This document shows positions 14,915 to 22,586 of a stretch of DNA of 64,000 nt, in pieces; within the stretch, counting starts at the first letter, position 1, and each line of letters begins with the position of its first letter. This DNA comes from Lachnospiraceae bacterium (GTDB lineage: Bacteria > Bacillota > Clostridia > Lachnospirales > Lachnospiraceae). Both the position numbers and the translations under genes were made by a program. The stretch lies in the NCBI GenBank assembly GCA_017623295.1, contig JAGAPK010000055.1, forward strand, positions 1-64,000, read 5' to 3'. The notes under the pieces are model-generated. The model made no database searches, was not told the origin of the DNA, and saw only the letters and a program-made list of their open reading frames with translations.

Positions 14915-15396
14915 ATGCTGTCATAATGTAAGAAAATTCCCTGCTTGGCAAATGCCTCAATTTCTTCAAGAGTTGCCAGTTTGAAATCGGCAGCTTCATT
15001 TCCCTGAATTTTCACATCAGATTCGTCAAAATCCATGACAAAACGGTAAACATCAACAAAATAGTTATCGCCTTCTCCTGGATTCTCTCTGTGATAAGTG
15101 AATTGATAGCCACCTTCGGCACCGGATACATCAAGTCCGGTTTCTTCCAGTATTTCACGTTTTACGGCATCCAGAGATTCCTCGCCTGCCATAGCGGCAC
15201 CACCGGATACTTCCCACCAACCGGGAGCCCATGCTTTGGTCATGACACGCTTGGTAATCAGAAATTTCCCATCCGGTCTGGATACAACACCAAGAACAGT
15301 TAAATGATACTCGTCATCTTTCAGACACCAGTCGTTACGCTTCATTGTGCGCCCTGTTCTTTGTTTGTTCTTATCATAAATATCCCAAAGTTCCAT
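14890..15396 (-). CDS. Nudix hydrolase
   Basis: A 168-residue Nudix protein. The Nudix box is complete: GAAMAGEESLDAVKREILEE followed by TGL (G-x5-E-x7-R-E-U-x-E-E-x-G-U), giving the metal-binding glutamates. The N-terminal MELWDIYDKNKQRTGRTMKR resembles IPP-isomerase-like or MutT-like 'NUDIX_hydrolase_3' members that act on nucleoside diphosphate derivatives or related compounds. Substrate not predictable. Ends inside the shared terminator. Confidence 0.88.
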   Translation of the reverse strand: MELWDIYDKNKQRTGRTMKRNDWCLKDDEYHLTVLGVVSRPDGKFLITKRVMTKAWAPGWWEVSGGAAMAGEESLDAVKREILEETGLDVSGAEGGYQFTYHRENPGEGDNYFVDVYRFVMDFDESDVKIQGNEAADFKLATLEEIEAFAKQGIFLHYDSIKKVFLPL

Positions 15397-15515
15397 TTTA
15401 GTCCTCGATTCTGTAAAAAATTAGTTTTCTCTATTATAGTTATCTTACATACTTGTGTCAATTTAGCCAAACCAAATTTCATGTACAAGCAAAGTGCTCA
15501 TGTGCTTAATACTGC

Positions 15516-16469
15516 TTACATGTTTAATACTTTATTCAAAAATTCGATTACTGCCTCCTCATATTTTTCCGGCGCAACCATATAGCATAAACCATGACCG
15601 GCATCGGGAATGGTTATCAGGGAACTATGAGAAGCAGCAACGGCATGAATTTCACGACTCATATCGCAGGGGACAAAATTGTCTGCTTCCCCATGAATGA
15701 GCAAAATCGGAAGGTTTGTTTTTGAAACCGCAGTAATAGCACTGCTTTCTTCTAAATCAAAATGAGCAAAAAGCCGTGCTGCCAGTTTAATGAAAGGATA
15801 TAAAATAGTTGCCGGTAAATATAAGTCTCTGGCAACTTTTTTGATAATATCTTTCGGAACGGAAAAAGGACAGTCTGCAATAATGCCGACAACATTATCC
15901 GGTAGATGCAAATCAGCCGACATAAGTACCGTTGCAGCACCCATAGAAAGACCGAAGAGGATAATTTTTACATCATTTCCAAAACGGGAACGGACATAAT
16001 TTATCCATGCCATACAGTCTTTTCGTTCTTCAATGCCAAAAGTAATTGCTTTTCCTTCACTTTTGCCATGAGAACGTTGGTCGACTACAAGCGCATTATG
16101 ACCGATTTTACCGGCAAGTTTGCTTCCACCACAGAAATCCAGAAGGGCACTGCTTTTGTAGCCGTGAAACTGGATTTGCACGGGAGCATTGTCTGCCACA
16201 TGATAATATCTGGCATATAATTTTTTACCATCATGCGAAATAATGGTAACCGGTTCAAAAGGGCGTGCCAGCATTTCGTTAATGGATTTGGCAATACCTT
16301 CCCGTCTCTTTTCATATTGTTCACCCTGAGGCATGCTGTAAGCGGTATCCTTAATTCTTTTGGGTGCATAGAAAACCATTAAATAAGTTATATAAGTACC
16401 GAGTAAAAGAATGCCAACAAGTACAATGATAATGGCGATGATAAGTAATATTATCCATAATATATCCAT
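15516..16469 (-). CDS. Membrane-anchored alpha/beta hydrolase
   Basis: A 317-residue hydrolase with one N-terminal transmembrane helix (about 5-34, MDILWIILLIIAIIIVLVGI at the start) and an alpha/beta-hydrolase domain outside or at the membrane. The nucleophile elbow is GLSMGAA, the lid side carries VVDQRSHGKSEG, the acid is in HGEADNFVP and the catalytic His in DAGHGLCY. Similar proteins (BAAT/DUF-type esterases such as YqkD) are esterases of unknown physiological substrate. A separate minus-strand unit just downstream of the ABC-F gene. Confidence 0.85.
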   Translation of the reverse strand: MDILWIILLIIAIIIVLVGILLLGTYITYLMVFYAPKRIKDTAYSMPQGEQYEKRREGIAKSINEMLARPFEPVTIISHDGKKLYARYYHVADNAPVQIQFHGYKSSALLDFCGGSKLAGKIGHNALVVDQRSHGKSEGKAITFGIEERKDCMAWINYVRSRFGNDVKIILFGLSMGAATVLMSADLHLPDNVVGIIADCPFSVPKDIIKKVARDLYLPATILYPFIKLAARLFAHFDLEESSAITAVSKTNLPILLIHGEADNFVPCDMSREIHAVAASHSSLITIPDAGHGLCYMVAPEKYEEAVIEFLNKVLNM

Positions 16470-16516
16470 CTGAAAAATACCTCAAAAAGCTTTTATAAAT
16501 AGACAAACTTTCACAA

Positions 16517-18073
16517 TTACACAAGTCTTGTGGTCCATTTGGTACAATCCCATACATCGGTAGCCAGACCTTCATAGAAATCCGGTTCATGGCATACCAT
16601 AAGGATGCTGCCTTTGTACTCCTGCAAAGCGCGTTTTAATTCTGCTTTGGCATCTACATCCAAATGGTTGGTAGGCTCGTCCAGAAGCAGGATATTAGTT
16701 TCTTTGTTAATTAGTTTGCAAAGACGTACTTTTGCCTGTTCACCACCGCTCAATACCTTAACCTTGCTTTCAATATGTTTCGTGGTAAGACCACATTTGG
16801 CAAGGGCAGAACGAACTTCATATTGTGTGAAGCCGGGAAATTCCTGCCAGATTTCTTCAATACAGGTAGTGGAGATGCTCTGATCCATTTCCTGTTCGAA
16901 GTAACCAATACTCAGGTAATCACCCTGCTCAACACTTCCTTCTAATGGTGGAATCAGGCCAAGAATACTCTTAAGCAAAGTTGTTTTACCGATTCCGTTA
17001 GCACCGGTCAAAACGATTTTCTGTCCGCGTTCCATTTCCAGATTGAGAGGAGAGGAAAGTGGTTCGTCATAGCCGATAACCAGATTTTCGGTCTGGAAAA
17101 TATAACGTCCCGGTGTTCTGGCTTCTTTGAAATGGAATTCCGGCTTTGGTTTTTCACTGGCAAGCTCAATCACATCCATTTTGTCCAGTTTCTTCTGACG
17201 GGACATTGCCATGTTACGAGTAGCAACTCTGGCTTTGTTTCTGGCAACAAAATCTTTCAAATCAGCAATTTCTTTCTGCTGTTTATTATAAGCAGCTTCC
17301 AACTGTGATTTCTTCATTGCATAAACTTCCTGGAATTTATCATAATCACCCGGATAACGATTCAGTTCCTGATTATCCATGTGGTAAATCAGGTTGATAA
17401 CGCTGTTGAGGAATGGTATGTCATGAGAAATCAGAATAAAAGCATTCTCGTATTCATTTAAGTAACGTTTCAACCATTCAATATGTTCTGCATCCAGATA
17501 GTTAGTTGGCTCATCAAGCAGCAGAATGTCAGGCTTCTCTAAAAGCAGTTTCCCAAGCAGAACCTTGGTACGCTGTCCACCACTTAAGTCGGTAACATCT
17601 CTGTCCAGACCTAAATCAAGCAGACCTAGTGCGCGTGCAACTTCTTCTACTTTGGAATCAATCAGATAGAAGTCATGAACGGTCAGAAGGTCCTGAATTG
17701 TACCCAGTTCTTCCATGTACTGTTCTAATTCTTCTTCGGTAGCTTCGCCCATTTTGTCACAGATTTCGTTCATCTGTGCTTCCATTTCGAATAAAAAGTC
17801 GAAAGCAGAAGCAAGGACAGCACGAATTGTCATGCCTTTTTCCAAAACGGTATGCTGGTCAAGATAGCCGACACGGACATTTTTTGCCCACTCTATTTTT
17901 CCTTCGTCCGGCATCAGCTTACCGGTAATGATATTCATGAAAGTGGATTTTCCTTCCCCGTTGGCTCCAATCAATCCGATGTGTTCACCTTTTAAAAGGC
18001 GGAAAGAAACATCCTGAAAAATAGCTCTGTCGCCAAAACCATGACTTAAATGTTCTACGTTTAATATACTCAT
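16517..18073 (-). CDS. ABC-F family ATPase
   Basis: A 518-residue soluble protein with two ABC domains and no membrane part: Walker A GANGEGKST and GANGIGKTT, signatures LSGGQ and LSGGEQ, Walker B LLLDEPTN twice, and a charged linker between them (about 240-310). ABC-F proteins bind the ribosomal E site; some are translation factors (YbiT, EttA, Uup), others protect ribosomes from antibiotics. With a linker this size and no long arm I favour a housekeeping or YbiT/Uup-like factor over a resistance protein. GGAGG plus ATG 18073 fixes the start. Confidence 0.88.
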   Translation of the reverse strand: MSILNVEHLSHGFGDRAIFQDVSFRLLKGEHIGLIGANGEGKSTFMNIITGKLMPDEGKIEWAKNVRVGYLDQHTVLEKGMTIRAVLASAFDFLFEMEAQMNEICDKMGEATEEELEQYMEELGTIQDLLTVHDFYLIDSKVEEVARALGLLDLGLDRDVTDLSGGQRTKVLLGKLLLEKPDILLLDEPTNYLDAEHIEWLKRYLNEYENAFILISHDIPFLNSVINLIYHMDNQELNRYPGDYDKFQEVYAMKKSQLEAAYNKQQKEIADLKDFVARNKARVATRNMAMSRQKKLDKMDVIELASEKPKPEFHFKEARTPGRYIFQTENLVIGYDEPLSSPLNLEMERGQKIVLTGANGIGKTTLLKSILGLIPPLEGSVEQGDYLSIGYFEQEMDQSISTTCIEEIWQEFPGFTQYEVRSALAKCGLTTKHIESKVKVLSGGEQAKVRLCKLINKETNILLLDEPTNHLDVDAKAELKRALQEYKGSILMVCHEPDFYEGLATDVWDCTKWTTRLV

Positions 18074-18119
18074 ATAGTTCCTCCAAGAAGTAATATTTAT
18101 TTTTTCGCTATAAATATTT

Positions 18120-18635
18120 CTATGATGAAAGCTGTTTCTGTGCCAGCTTAAGTGCTGAAATAATCGGCGCAATTAAGAGACCGCATACGAAATTGCTGAC
18201 ACCGTGAATGCAGTCAAAAGGCAGACCGGCAACAATCCATGCAATCATACCTTCAAAATTCAGTCCGAACATAATTGCCTGTGCCGGTGCGTACAAGGTT
18301 CCGTATAGAAAACCATGTGCTGAGCACACAAGCATATAAATTAAAGGGCGTATTTTCGGTGATATATTTTGAGGGAGTAACATAGTTACTCCCCATAAAA
18401 CCGTCCAAAGATAAAGATATGGAATCCACCAGGTCGAAAAGCCGTTAAACAATCCGGTTAATAAAACGAAAATGTAAATCGGATATAGGGCCTTTTTCCG
18501 ATAAACAACAGTTAGTGCTATCGTGAAAACACCGATTAGATGTACATTTGGCAGAAATTCCAACATAATCTTAGAGGCATACATAAGTGCCCCAAACATG
18601 CCGAAAATAGCAATTTCTTTCGTGGTTGGTTTCAT
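18120..18635 (-). CDS. ECF-type transporter substrate-binding (S) component, probably cobalamin
   Basis: A 171-residue integral membrane protein with about five to six transmembrane helices, the size and shape of an ECF S component (MKPTTKEIAIFGMFGALMYA at the start). S components capture a vitamin and pass it through the shared EcfA/A'/T module, which is encoded elsewhere. It sits directly after the DUF4430 lipoprotein (stop and start overlap as TAATG) in a unit with an upstream cobalamin riboswitch, so the cargo is likely a corrinoid, as for CbrT. The assignment of substrate rests on this context. Confidence 0.75.
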   Translation of the reverse strand: MKPTTKEIAIFGMFGALMYASKIMLEFLPNVHLIGVFTIALTVVYRKKALYPIYIFVLLTGLFNGFSTWWIPYLYLWTVLWGVTMLLPQNISPKIRPLIYMLVCSAHGFLYGTLYAPAQAIMFGLNFEGMIAWIVAGLPFDCIHGVSNFVCGLLIAPIISALKLAQKQLSS

Positions 18636-19177
18636 TATTTCTCAACCTTAAAAGAATAAGTAGCACCTGCTGTAATATCGGTGGTATCTACGCCGCTTGT
18701 GGCATATTCACCATCTACATAAAATGCCCAATAAGTACCGTCCACATCGTAGTCAGCAGTAATGCCATTTACTGTTTTAACATAAAGACCATAGTCGCCA
18801 TCTTCTCCCTCAATGAGTCCGAGGTCTAACAAGGCTTCGCCAACAGTTGCTTTGTCTGTGTGAATTTCAAACTGTTCTTCGTTGCCGTCTTTGTCAGTAA
18901 CTGTAAACTGGAAAGATGTTTCGCCTTCGCCAAGGACAGTACTCTCTGATGTTGAGGCTTCTGTATCTGATGTTGAAGCTTCAGTATCTTGTGTAGTAGC
19001 TTCAGTGTCTTGTGCAGCAGCTTCTGTGTCTTGTGTAGTTGTGGCAGCTTCTGTAGTTACTTCAGGGCTGTTTGTGGTTTGCTTGTCGCTGCAACCATTT
19101 GTAAAGAGTGCCGTAGCCGCAATCAGCACGATACAAAGGCAGAGTGACAAATGTTTCTTGGTTTTTGTCATTTTCAT
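18635..19177 (-). CDS. DUF4430 lipoprotein, candidate corrinoid-binding protein
   Basis: A 180-residue secreted lipoprotein: a lipobox signal (residues 1 to about 26, ending LFTNGC) anchors it outside the membrane. Then comes a low-complexity linker of about four tandem heptads of the form xxQDTEA or xxSDTEA (about 40-75), and a C-terminal DUF4430 domain (about 85-180; KTVNGITADYDVDGTYWAFY), which resembles the beta domain of transcobalamin/intrinsic factor. With the B12 riboswitch ahead and an S component behind, it may pass corrinoids to the transporter. GGAG nine bases upstream sets ATG 19177. Confidence 0.8.
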   Translation of the reverse strand: MKMTKTKKHLSLCLCIVLIAATALFTNGCSDKQTTNSPEVTTEAATTTQDTEAAAQDTEATTQDTEASTSDTEASTSESTVLGEGETSFQFTVTDKDGNEEQFEIHTDKATVGEALLDLGLIEGEDGDYGLYVKTVNGITADYDVDGTYWAFYVDGEYATSGVDTTDITAGATYSFKVEK

Positions 19178-19239
19178 AATTTGTATCTCCTTTGATTCAA
19201 TTGTATTTCCTCCTAACCGGCACTCGCGGTCATTATCTG

Positions 19240-19428
19240 AGGTTTGCAGAGGTTCAAGTATTTCGACTTTGTGCATTATCAATCAGCCTTCTCAGATTGC
19301 TCCAATGGCTTGTCCCGAAATTGCGGCTTTCGGTTAGAATGATAATTAAGAGTAAAAACTCAATTGCACATCACGGCGACGGGCTCGTACAGGATTTACA
19401 CCTGTTTCCTTGAACAACTGCAATATTA
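19240..19428 (-). promoter_or_regulatory. Cobalamin riboswitch
   Basis: On the minus strand the core reads AAACAGGTGTAAATCCTG then TACGAGCCCGTCGCCGTGA (about 19410-19374), matching the B12 aptamer consensus GGTGNAAxTCC...CxGNCCCGC. Further on is AAGCCATTGG and, at about 19268-19246, AGTCGAAATACTTG then AACCTCTGC, the B12-box-like 3' end. It controls the DUF4430/S-component unit. No T-run terminator follows, so control is likely translational: a small hairpin, ACCG/CGGT, and the ribosome site lie in the 60 bases before the ATG. Confidence 0.88.
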
Positions 19429-19470
19429 TAGCATATTTGTAAGTGGATTCAAATAGAAAGAATGGATAAT

Positions 19471-19920
19471 TTAGTTGAATTTTGTGACGTTGTTATAAAA
19501 TTTAACAGCACCATCTAAATCGTCCTGGTTTGGATGTTTTTTGGCAATTCCGCCAATGAGTTTAAAAGGTCCAAAGGTGTTAAAACCAAAGCAACCATAC
19601 TCGCCAAGAAATTGTGCATTTTTTCCGGAGATGGCTTCCTGAATGGCAGAGGTATAGCCTTCTTTCTGTGCGCCATAAGTATAGAGGAAAAATACCTTTT
19701 TATTGTCGGGAAGATTGTTTTTGGCAAATTCCAGTACCAGTTTGTGGAATTTGGAATAGTAAATGCCTGAGGCAAATCCGATTACATCATATGATGAAAG
19801 GTCTGCAGTTTTAGTCTGAGTTACATCGATGAAAGTAATGTCGTTTCCTGCGGCAATTGCATCAATTAATTTCTTAGTGTTTTCATGGTGTTTTGAATAA
19901 TAAACAATAGCTGTTTTCAT
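19471..19920 (-). CDS. Flavodoxin-domain protein
   Basis: A 149-residue flavodoxin-fold protein. The N-terminal phosphate-binding loop is SKHHENTKKLIDAI, shorter than the classical T-x-T-G-N-T pattern, followed by YDVIGFASGIYYSKFHKLV and FFLYTYGAQKE. It probably carries FMN and shuttles electrons. It is divergent from an HxlR regulator, with operator-like repeats in its promoter, so it may be expressed on redox or electrophile stress. Confidence 0.85.
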   Translation of the reverse strand: MKTAIVYYSKHHENTKKLIDAIAAGNDITFIDVTQTKTADLSSYDVIGFASGIYYSKFHKLVLEFAKNNLPDNKKVFFLYTYGAQKEGYTSAIQEAISGKNAQFLGEYGCFGFNTFGPFKLIGGIAKKHPNQDDLDGAVKFYNNVTKFN

Positions 19921-19945
19921 AATATGTATTCTCCTTGACTTCTAA

Positions 19946-20018
19946 TAGTACGAAAATTATACTATGTATTATAGAGAGGAACAAGTACGCAGAAAGACTA
20001 TACTTAGTACGTTATAAT
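19946..20018. promoter_or_regulatory. Divergent promoter region with HxlR-type operators
   Basis: Flavodoxin promoter (minus): TTGTTC (19984-19979), 17 bp, TATAAT (19961-19956). Straddling it is TAGTA-N9-TACTA (19946-19964). Near the hxlR side are TACTTAGTA (20001-20009) and TATAAT (20013-20018). AGTACG occurs three times (19947, 19984, 20006). Such TAGTA/TACTA half-sites are typical of YodB/HxlR-type operators, so one regulator probably controls both directions. Confidence 0.65.
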
Positions 20019-20034
20019 GTACCGGAGGTGCCAG

Positions 20035-20415
20035 ATGAGACAAGAACTGACCGCAGAAGCTTATTTAGAAAGAATTCTAACGCAGGAAGTGAGAGATGAC
20101 TGTCCTGTCAGACGAACTTTGGAATTGCTGAGTGGAAAATGGAGAACTCATATCATATATGAATTGTGTAAGAAACCATCTATGCGTTTTGGTGAACTGA
20201 AGAAAGCATATCCGCATATAACAAATACCATGTTGACCAGTACCCTTCGGGATTTAGAAGAACTTGGAATTGTGCACAGAGAACAGTTTAACGAGATACC
20301 GCCACATGTAGAATACTCTTTGACTACGAAAGGGAAAGAACTTCTTCCGGTATTCGTTGAGTTGGCTAAATGGGGCGAAAATAATCTGGATGATGGGGAG
20401 GATTGCAATGCTTAA
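20035..20415 (+). CDS. HxlR-family winged-helix regulator
   Basis: A 126-residue HxlR protein. The family signature is present: DDCPVRRTLELLSGKWRTHI (with the conserved Cys that in YodB/HypR-type members senses diamide, quinones or similar) and then ITNTMLTSTLRDLEELGIVHREQF, the recognition helix and wing. ATG 20035 is chosen because GGAGG (20023-20027) is 7-8 bases away, while ATG 20017 precedes it. It leads a five-gene operon, overlapping the ThuA gene by eight bases. Confidence 0.9.
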   Translation: MRQELTAEAYLERILTQEVRDDCPVRRTLELLSGKWRTHIIYELCKKPSMRFGELKKAYPHITNTMLTSTLRDLEELGIVHREQFNEIPPHVEYSLTTKGKELLPVFVELAKWGENNLDDGEDCNA

Positions 20416-21130
20416 AATCACAGTCTGGAATGAATACAAACACGAAAGAGAATATGAGAACATTAGAAAGATTTATCCTGATGGAATTCACAACTGCATT
20501 GCTTCTTTTCTGGAAAAAGAAGAGGATTTTACCGTGCGGACTGTAACCTTTGATATGCCGGAACATGGGCTTACGGAAGAAGTTTTGCAGGATACAGATG
20601 TGCTTATTATTTGGAGCCATGCATTGCAGGAAGAATTTTCAGAGGAAGTGGCTGAACGTGTGAAACGACATGTGCTTTCGGGCATGGGACTTATTGCGTT
20701 GCACTCAGCGCATTTTAGTAAAATTATGAAGAAACTCATGGGAACAACTATGACTTTAAAATGGCGACATGGAGATCGTGAGAAACTTTGGTGCATAGCA
20801 CCGACACATCCGATTGCAGCCGGTATTCCTGAGATGATTGAATTGCCACAAGAAGAGATGTACGGTGAGTTTTTTGATATTCCAAAGCCGGATGAAGTGA
20901 TCTTCACCGGATGGTTTTCCGGTGGCGAAGTATTTCGCAGCGGTTGCACTTTTTCCAGAGGATATGGCAAGATTTTCTATTTCCAGCCGGGGCATGAAGA
21001 ATATCCGATTTATTATATGCCGGAAATTCAGAAGATTATCTGTAATGCAGCACGATTCTGCGCGCCAATTCGGGCAAGTCGAACTTATCCGGAGTGTGAA
21101 CGGGTAAAACACGAAGGCAATGTGCAGTAA
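20408..21130 (+). CDS. ThuA-domain protein
   Basis: A 240-residue protein of the ThuA (trehalose utilisation) superfamily, a class I glutamine amidotransferase-like fold of uncertain chemistry, often linked to sugar catabolism. Seen: LKITVWNEYKHEREYENIRK, DVLIIWSHALQEEF, the Gly-rich turn LSGMGLIALHSAHFSKIMKKL and FYFQPGHEEYPIYYMPEIQ. ATG 20408 follows GGGGAGG at 20396-20402. It overlaps hxlR and precedes a TIM-barrel isomerase, a combination common in small carbohydrate-modification operons. Confidence 0.85.
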   Translation: MLKITVWNEYKHEREYENIRKIYPDGIHNCIASFLEKEEDFTVRTVTFDMPEHGLTEEVLQDTDVLIIWSHALQEEFSEEVAERVKRHVLSGMGLIALHSAHFSKIMKKLMGTTMTLKWRHGDREKLWCIAPTHPIAAGIPEMIELPQEEMYGEFFDIPKPDEVIFTGWFSGGEVFRSGCTFSRGYGKIFYFQPGHEEYPIYYMPEIQKIICNAARFCAPIRASRTYPECERVKHEGNVQ

Positions 21131-21163
21131 AAATATAAGAATGCAGAATGGAGAAATGAAAAG

Positions 21164-21970
21164 ATGAAATTATCCGTATTTTATGACCATATTTTGCAGG
21201 CAAAAGAACAGAGCGGTAAATCATTGGAAGAATTGTTAAGAGGTGTACGGGCAGCAGGCATTGATGCAGTAGAAATCTGTCTGACATATTTGTTAGAGCA
21301 TAAAGAAACTTTGAAATTGTTGCAGGATGCTGATTTGGGCATTAGTTGCATTTACGAATTTTTTGCGATGGAAAGTCAGGATGAAACACAGAAATTGGTG
21401 CAACTAATAGAAACAGCAGAGGAAGTGAAAGCTGGCAGAGTTCTGGTTGTGCCGGGTTTTGTATCCGAAGAAGAAAAGAAAGAAATGCAGGCTTGCATGA
21501 AGGATTATGAGAAAGTGGCAGCTTACATTGATTCCAATACCAAAGTTTTGCGTATGGCAGAGGGACTATCTTTTGTGGCAAAGCTGGGAATGGAAAAAGG
21601 AGTAATCGTTACAGTGGAAGACTTTGACGACAATAAATCGCCGCTTTCCGGTATGAATGGTATTCGCTGGTTTTTAAATCGTATACCGGAATTGCAGTAT
21701 ACGCTGGATATGGGTAATTTTATAACCAACGGAGAAGATGTGATGGAAGCATGGAAGCTATTAAAGGACAGAGTGGTTCATGTGCATTGCAAAGACCGGG
21801 GCGAAGTTTCTGTTGCGGTAGGAGATGGTTATTTACCGATAGCAGAACTTGTACAATGTTTGCGAGTAACGGGGTATGACAATTATTTTGCGATTGAACA
21901 TTTCGATGCAGAGGAACAGGAACTTTGCATGAGAAAATCAGCCGTTTTTTTGAGGAAAATAGGAGTATAA
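21164..21970 (+). CDS. Sugar phosphate isomerase/epimerase (xylose-isomerase-like TIM barrel)
   Basis: A 268-residue TIM-barrel protein of the AP-endonuclease-2/xylose isomerase-like family. Metal-binding residues typical of it appear in VTVEDFDDNKS (Glu), YTLDMGNFIT (Asp), VHVHCKDRGE (His, Asp) and FAIEHFDAEEQE (Glu). Substrate unknown: sugar, inositol or keto-sugar isomerisation are the usual options. It lies 33 bases after the ThuA gene with GGAG upstream, and two bases before the phosphatase. Confidence 0.82.
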   Translation: MKLSVFYDHILQAKEQSGKSLEELLRGVRAAGIDAVEICLTYLLEHKETLKLLQDADLGISCIYEFFAMESQDETQKLVQLIETAEEVKAGRVLVVPGFVSEEEKKEMQACMKDYEKVAAYIDSNTKVLRMAEGLSFVAKLGMEKGVIVTVEDFDDNKSPLSGMNGIRWFLNRIPELQYTLDMGNFITNGEDVMEAWKLLKDRVVHVHCKDRGEVSVAVGDGYLPIAELVQCLRVTGYDNYFAIEHFDAEEQELCMRKSAVFLRKIGV

Positions 21971-21971
21971 A

Positions 21972-22583
21972 ATGTTAGTCTATTTGATACGTCATGGAGA
22001 AACCAATCAAAATAAACAGAGAAAATTGCAGGGACAAAGCAATTATGAATTAAATGACTATGGCAGAGAACTTGCAGAGAAAACAAGAGATGCACTAAGC
22101 AACGTTACGTTTGACTGTGCATTTTCTTCTCCGTTAATCCGTGCTCTGGAAACGGCAAGCATTATAATTGGAAAACGAGATATTCCTATTGTAGAAGACA
22201 TAAGGATTCAGGAAATCAGTTTTGGAGATTATGAAGGGTTATGTTGTGGAAAAGAAGGATACAATATACCAGACCCACAATTCCTTAATTTTTTTGATGC
22301 ACCGGAGAAATATAGAATTCCACCGAACGGAGAAAGTTTTACGGAAGTGATAGAGAGAACCGGTGAGTTCTGGGAAGAATTGCTGCAGAAAACGGAATAC
22401 CGGGACAAGACGATTTTGATTTCTACACATGGTTGTGCATTGAAAGCACTACTTGCGAATATTAGAACGACTGAAATTGAAAATTTCTGGGGAAAAGGTG
22501 TTCATAAGAACTGCGCTGTAACCATTGTGCGAGTGGAGAATGGTAAGGCGGAAATTCTGGAAGAAGGAAAAGTATTTTATTAA
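21972..22583 (+). CDS. Histidine phosphatase family protein (phosphoglycerate-mutase-like)
   Basis: A 203-residue branch-1 histidine phosphatase. The catalytic LIRHGETNQNKQRKLQGQSN motif is at residues 4-23 with the phospho-accepting His in RHG, the acid Glu in SFGDYEG and the second His in STHGCALKALL. It is more likely a small-molecule phosphatase (GpmB/CobC-like) than a glycolytic mutase. The gene is tightly packed in the HxlR operon. Confidence 0.85.
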   Translation: MLVYLIRHGETNQNKQRKLQGQSNYELNDYGRELAEKTRDALSNVTFDCAFSSPLIRALETASIIIGKRDIPIVEDIRIQEISFGDYEGLCCGKEGYNIPDPQFLNFFDAPEKYRIPPNGESFTEVIERTGEFWEELLQKTEYRDKTILISTHGCALKALLANIRTTEIENFWGKGVHKNCAVTIVRVENGKAEILEEGKVFY

Positions 22584-22586
22584 GAT

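Noticed and set aside
18882-19337. Plus-strand ORF with VEASVS repeats
   Set aside because: It is the antisense of the DUF4430 linker and riboswitch; the repeat comes from the heptad-coding DNA.
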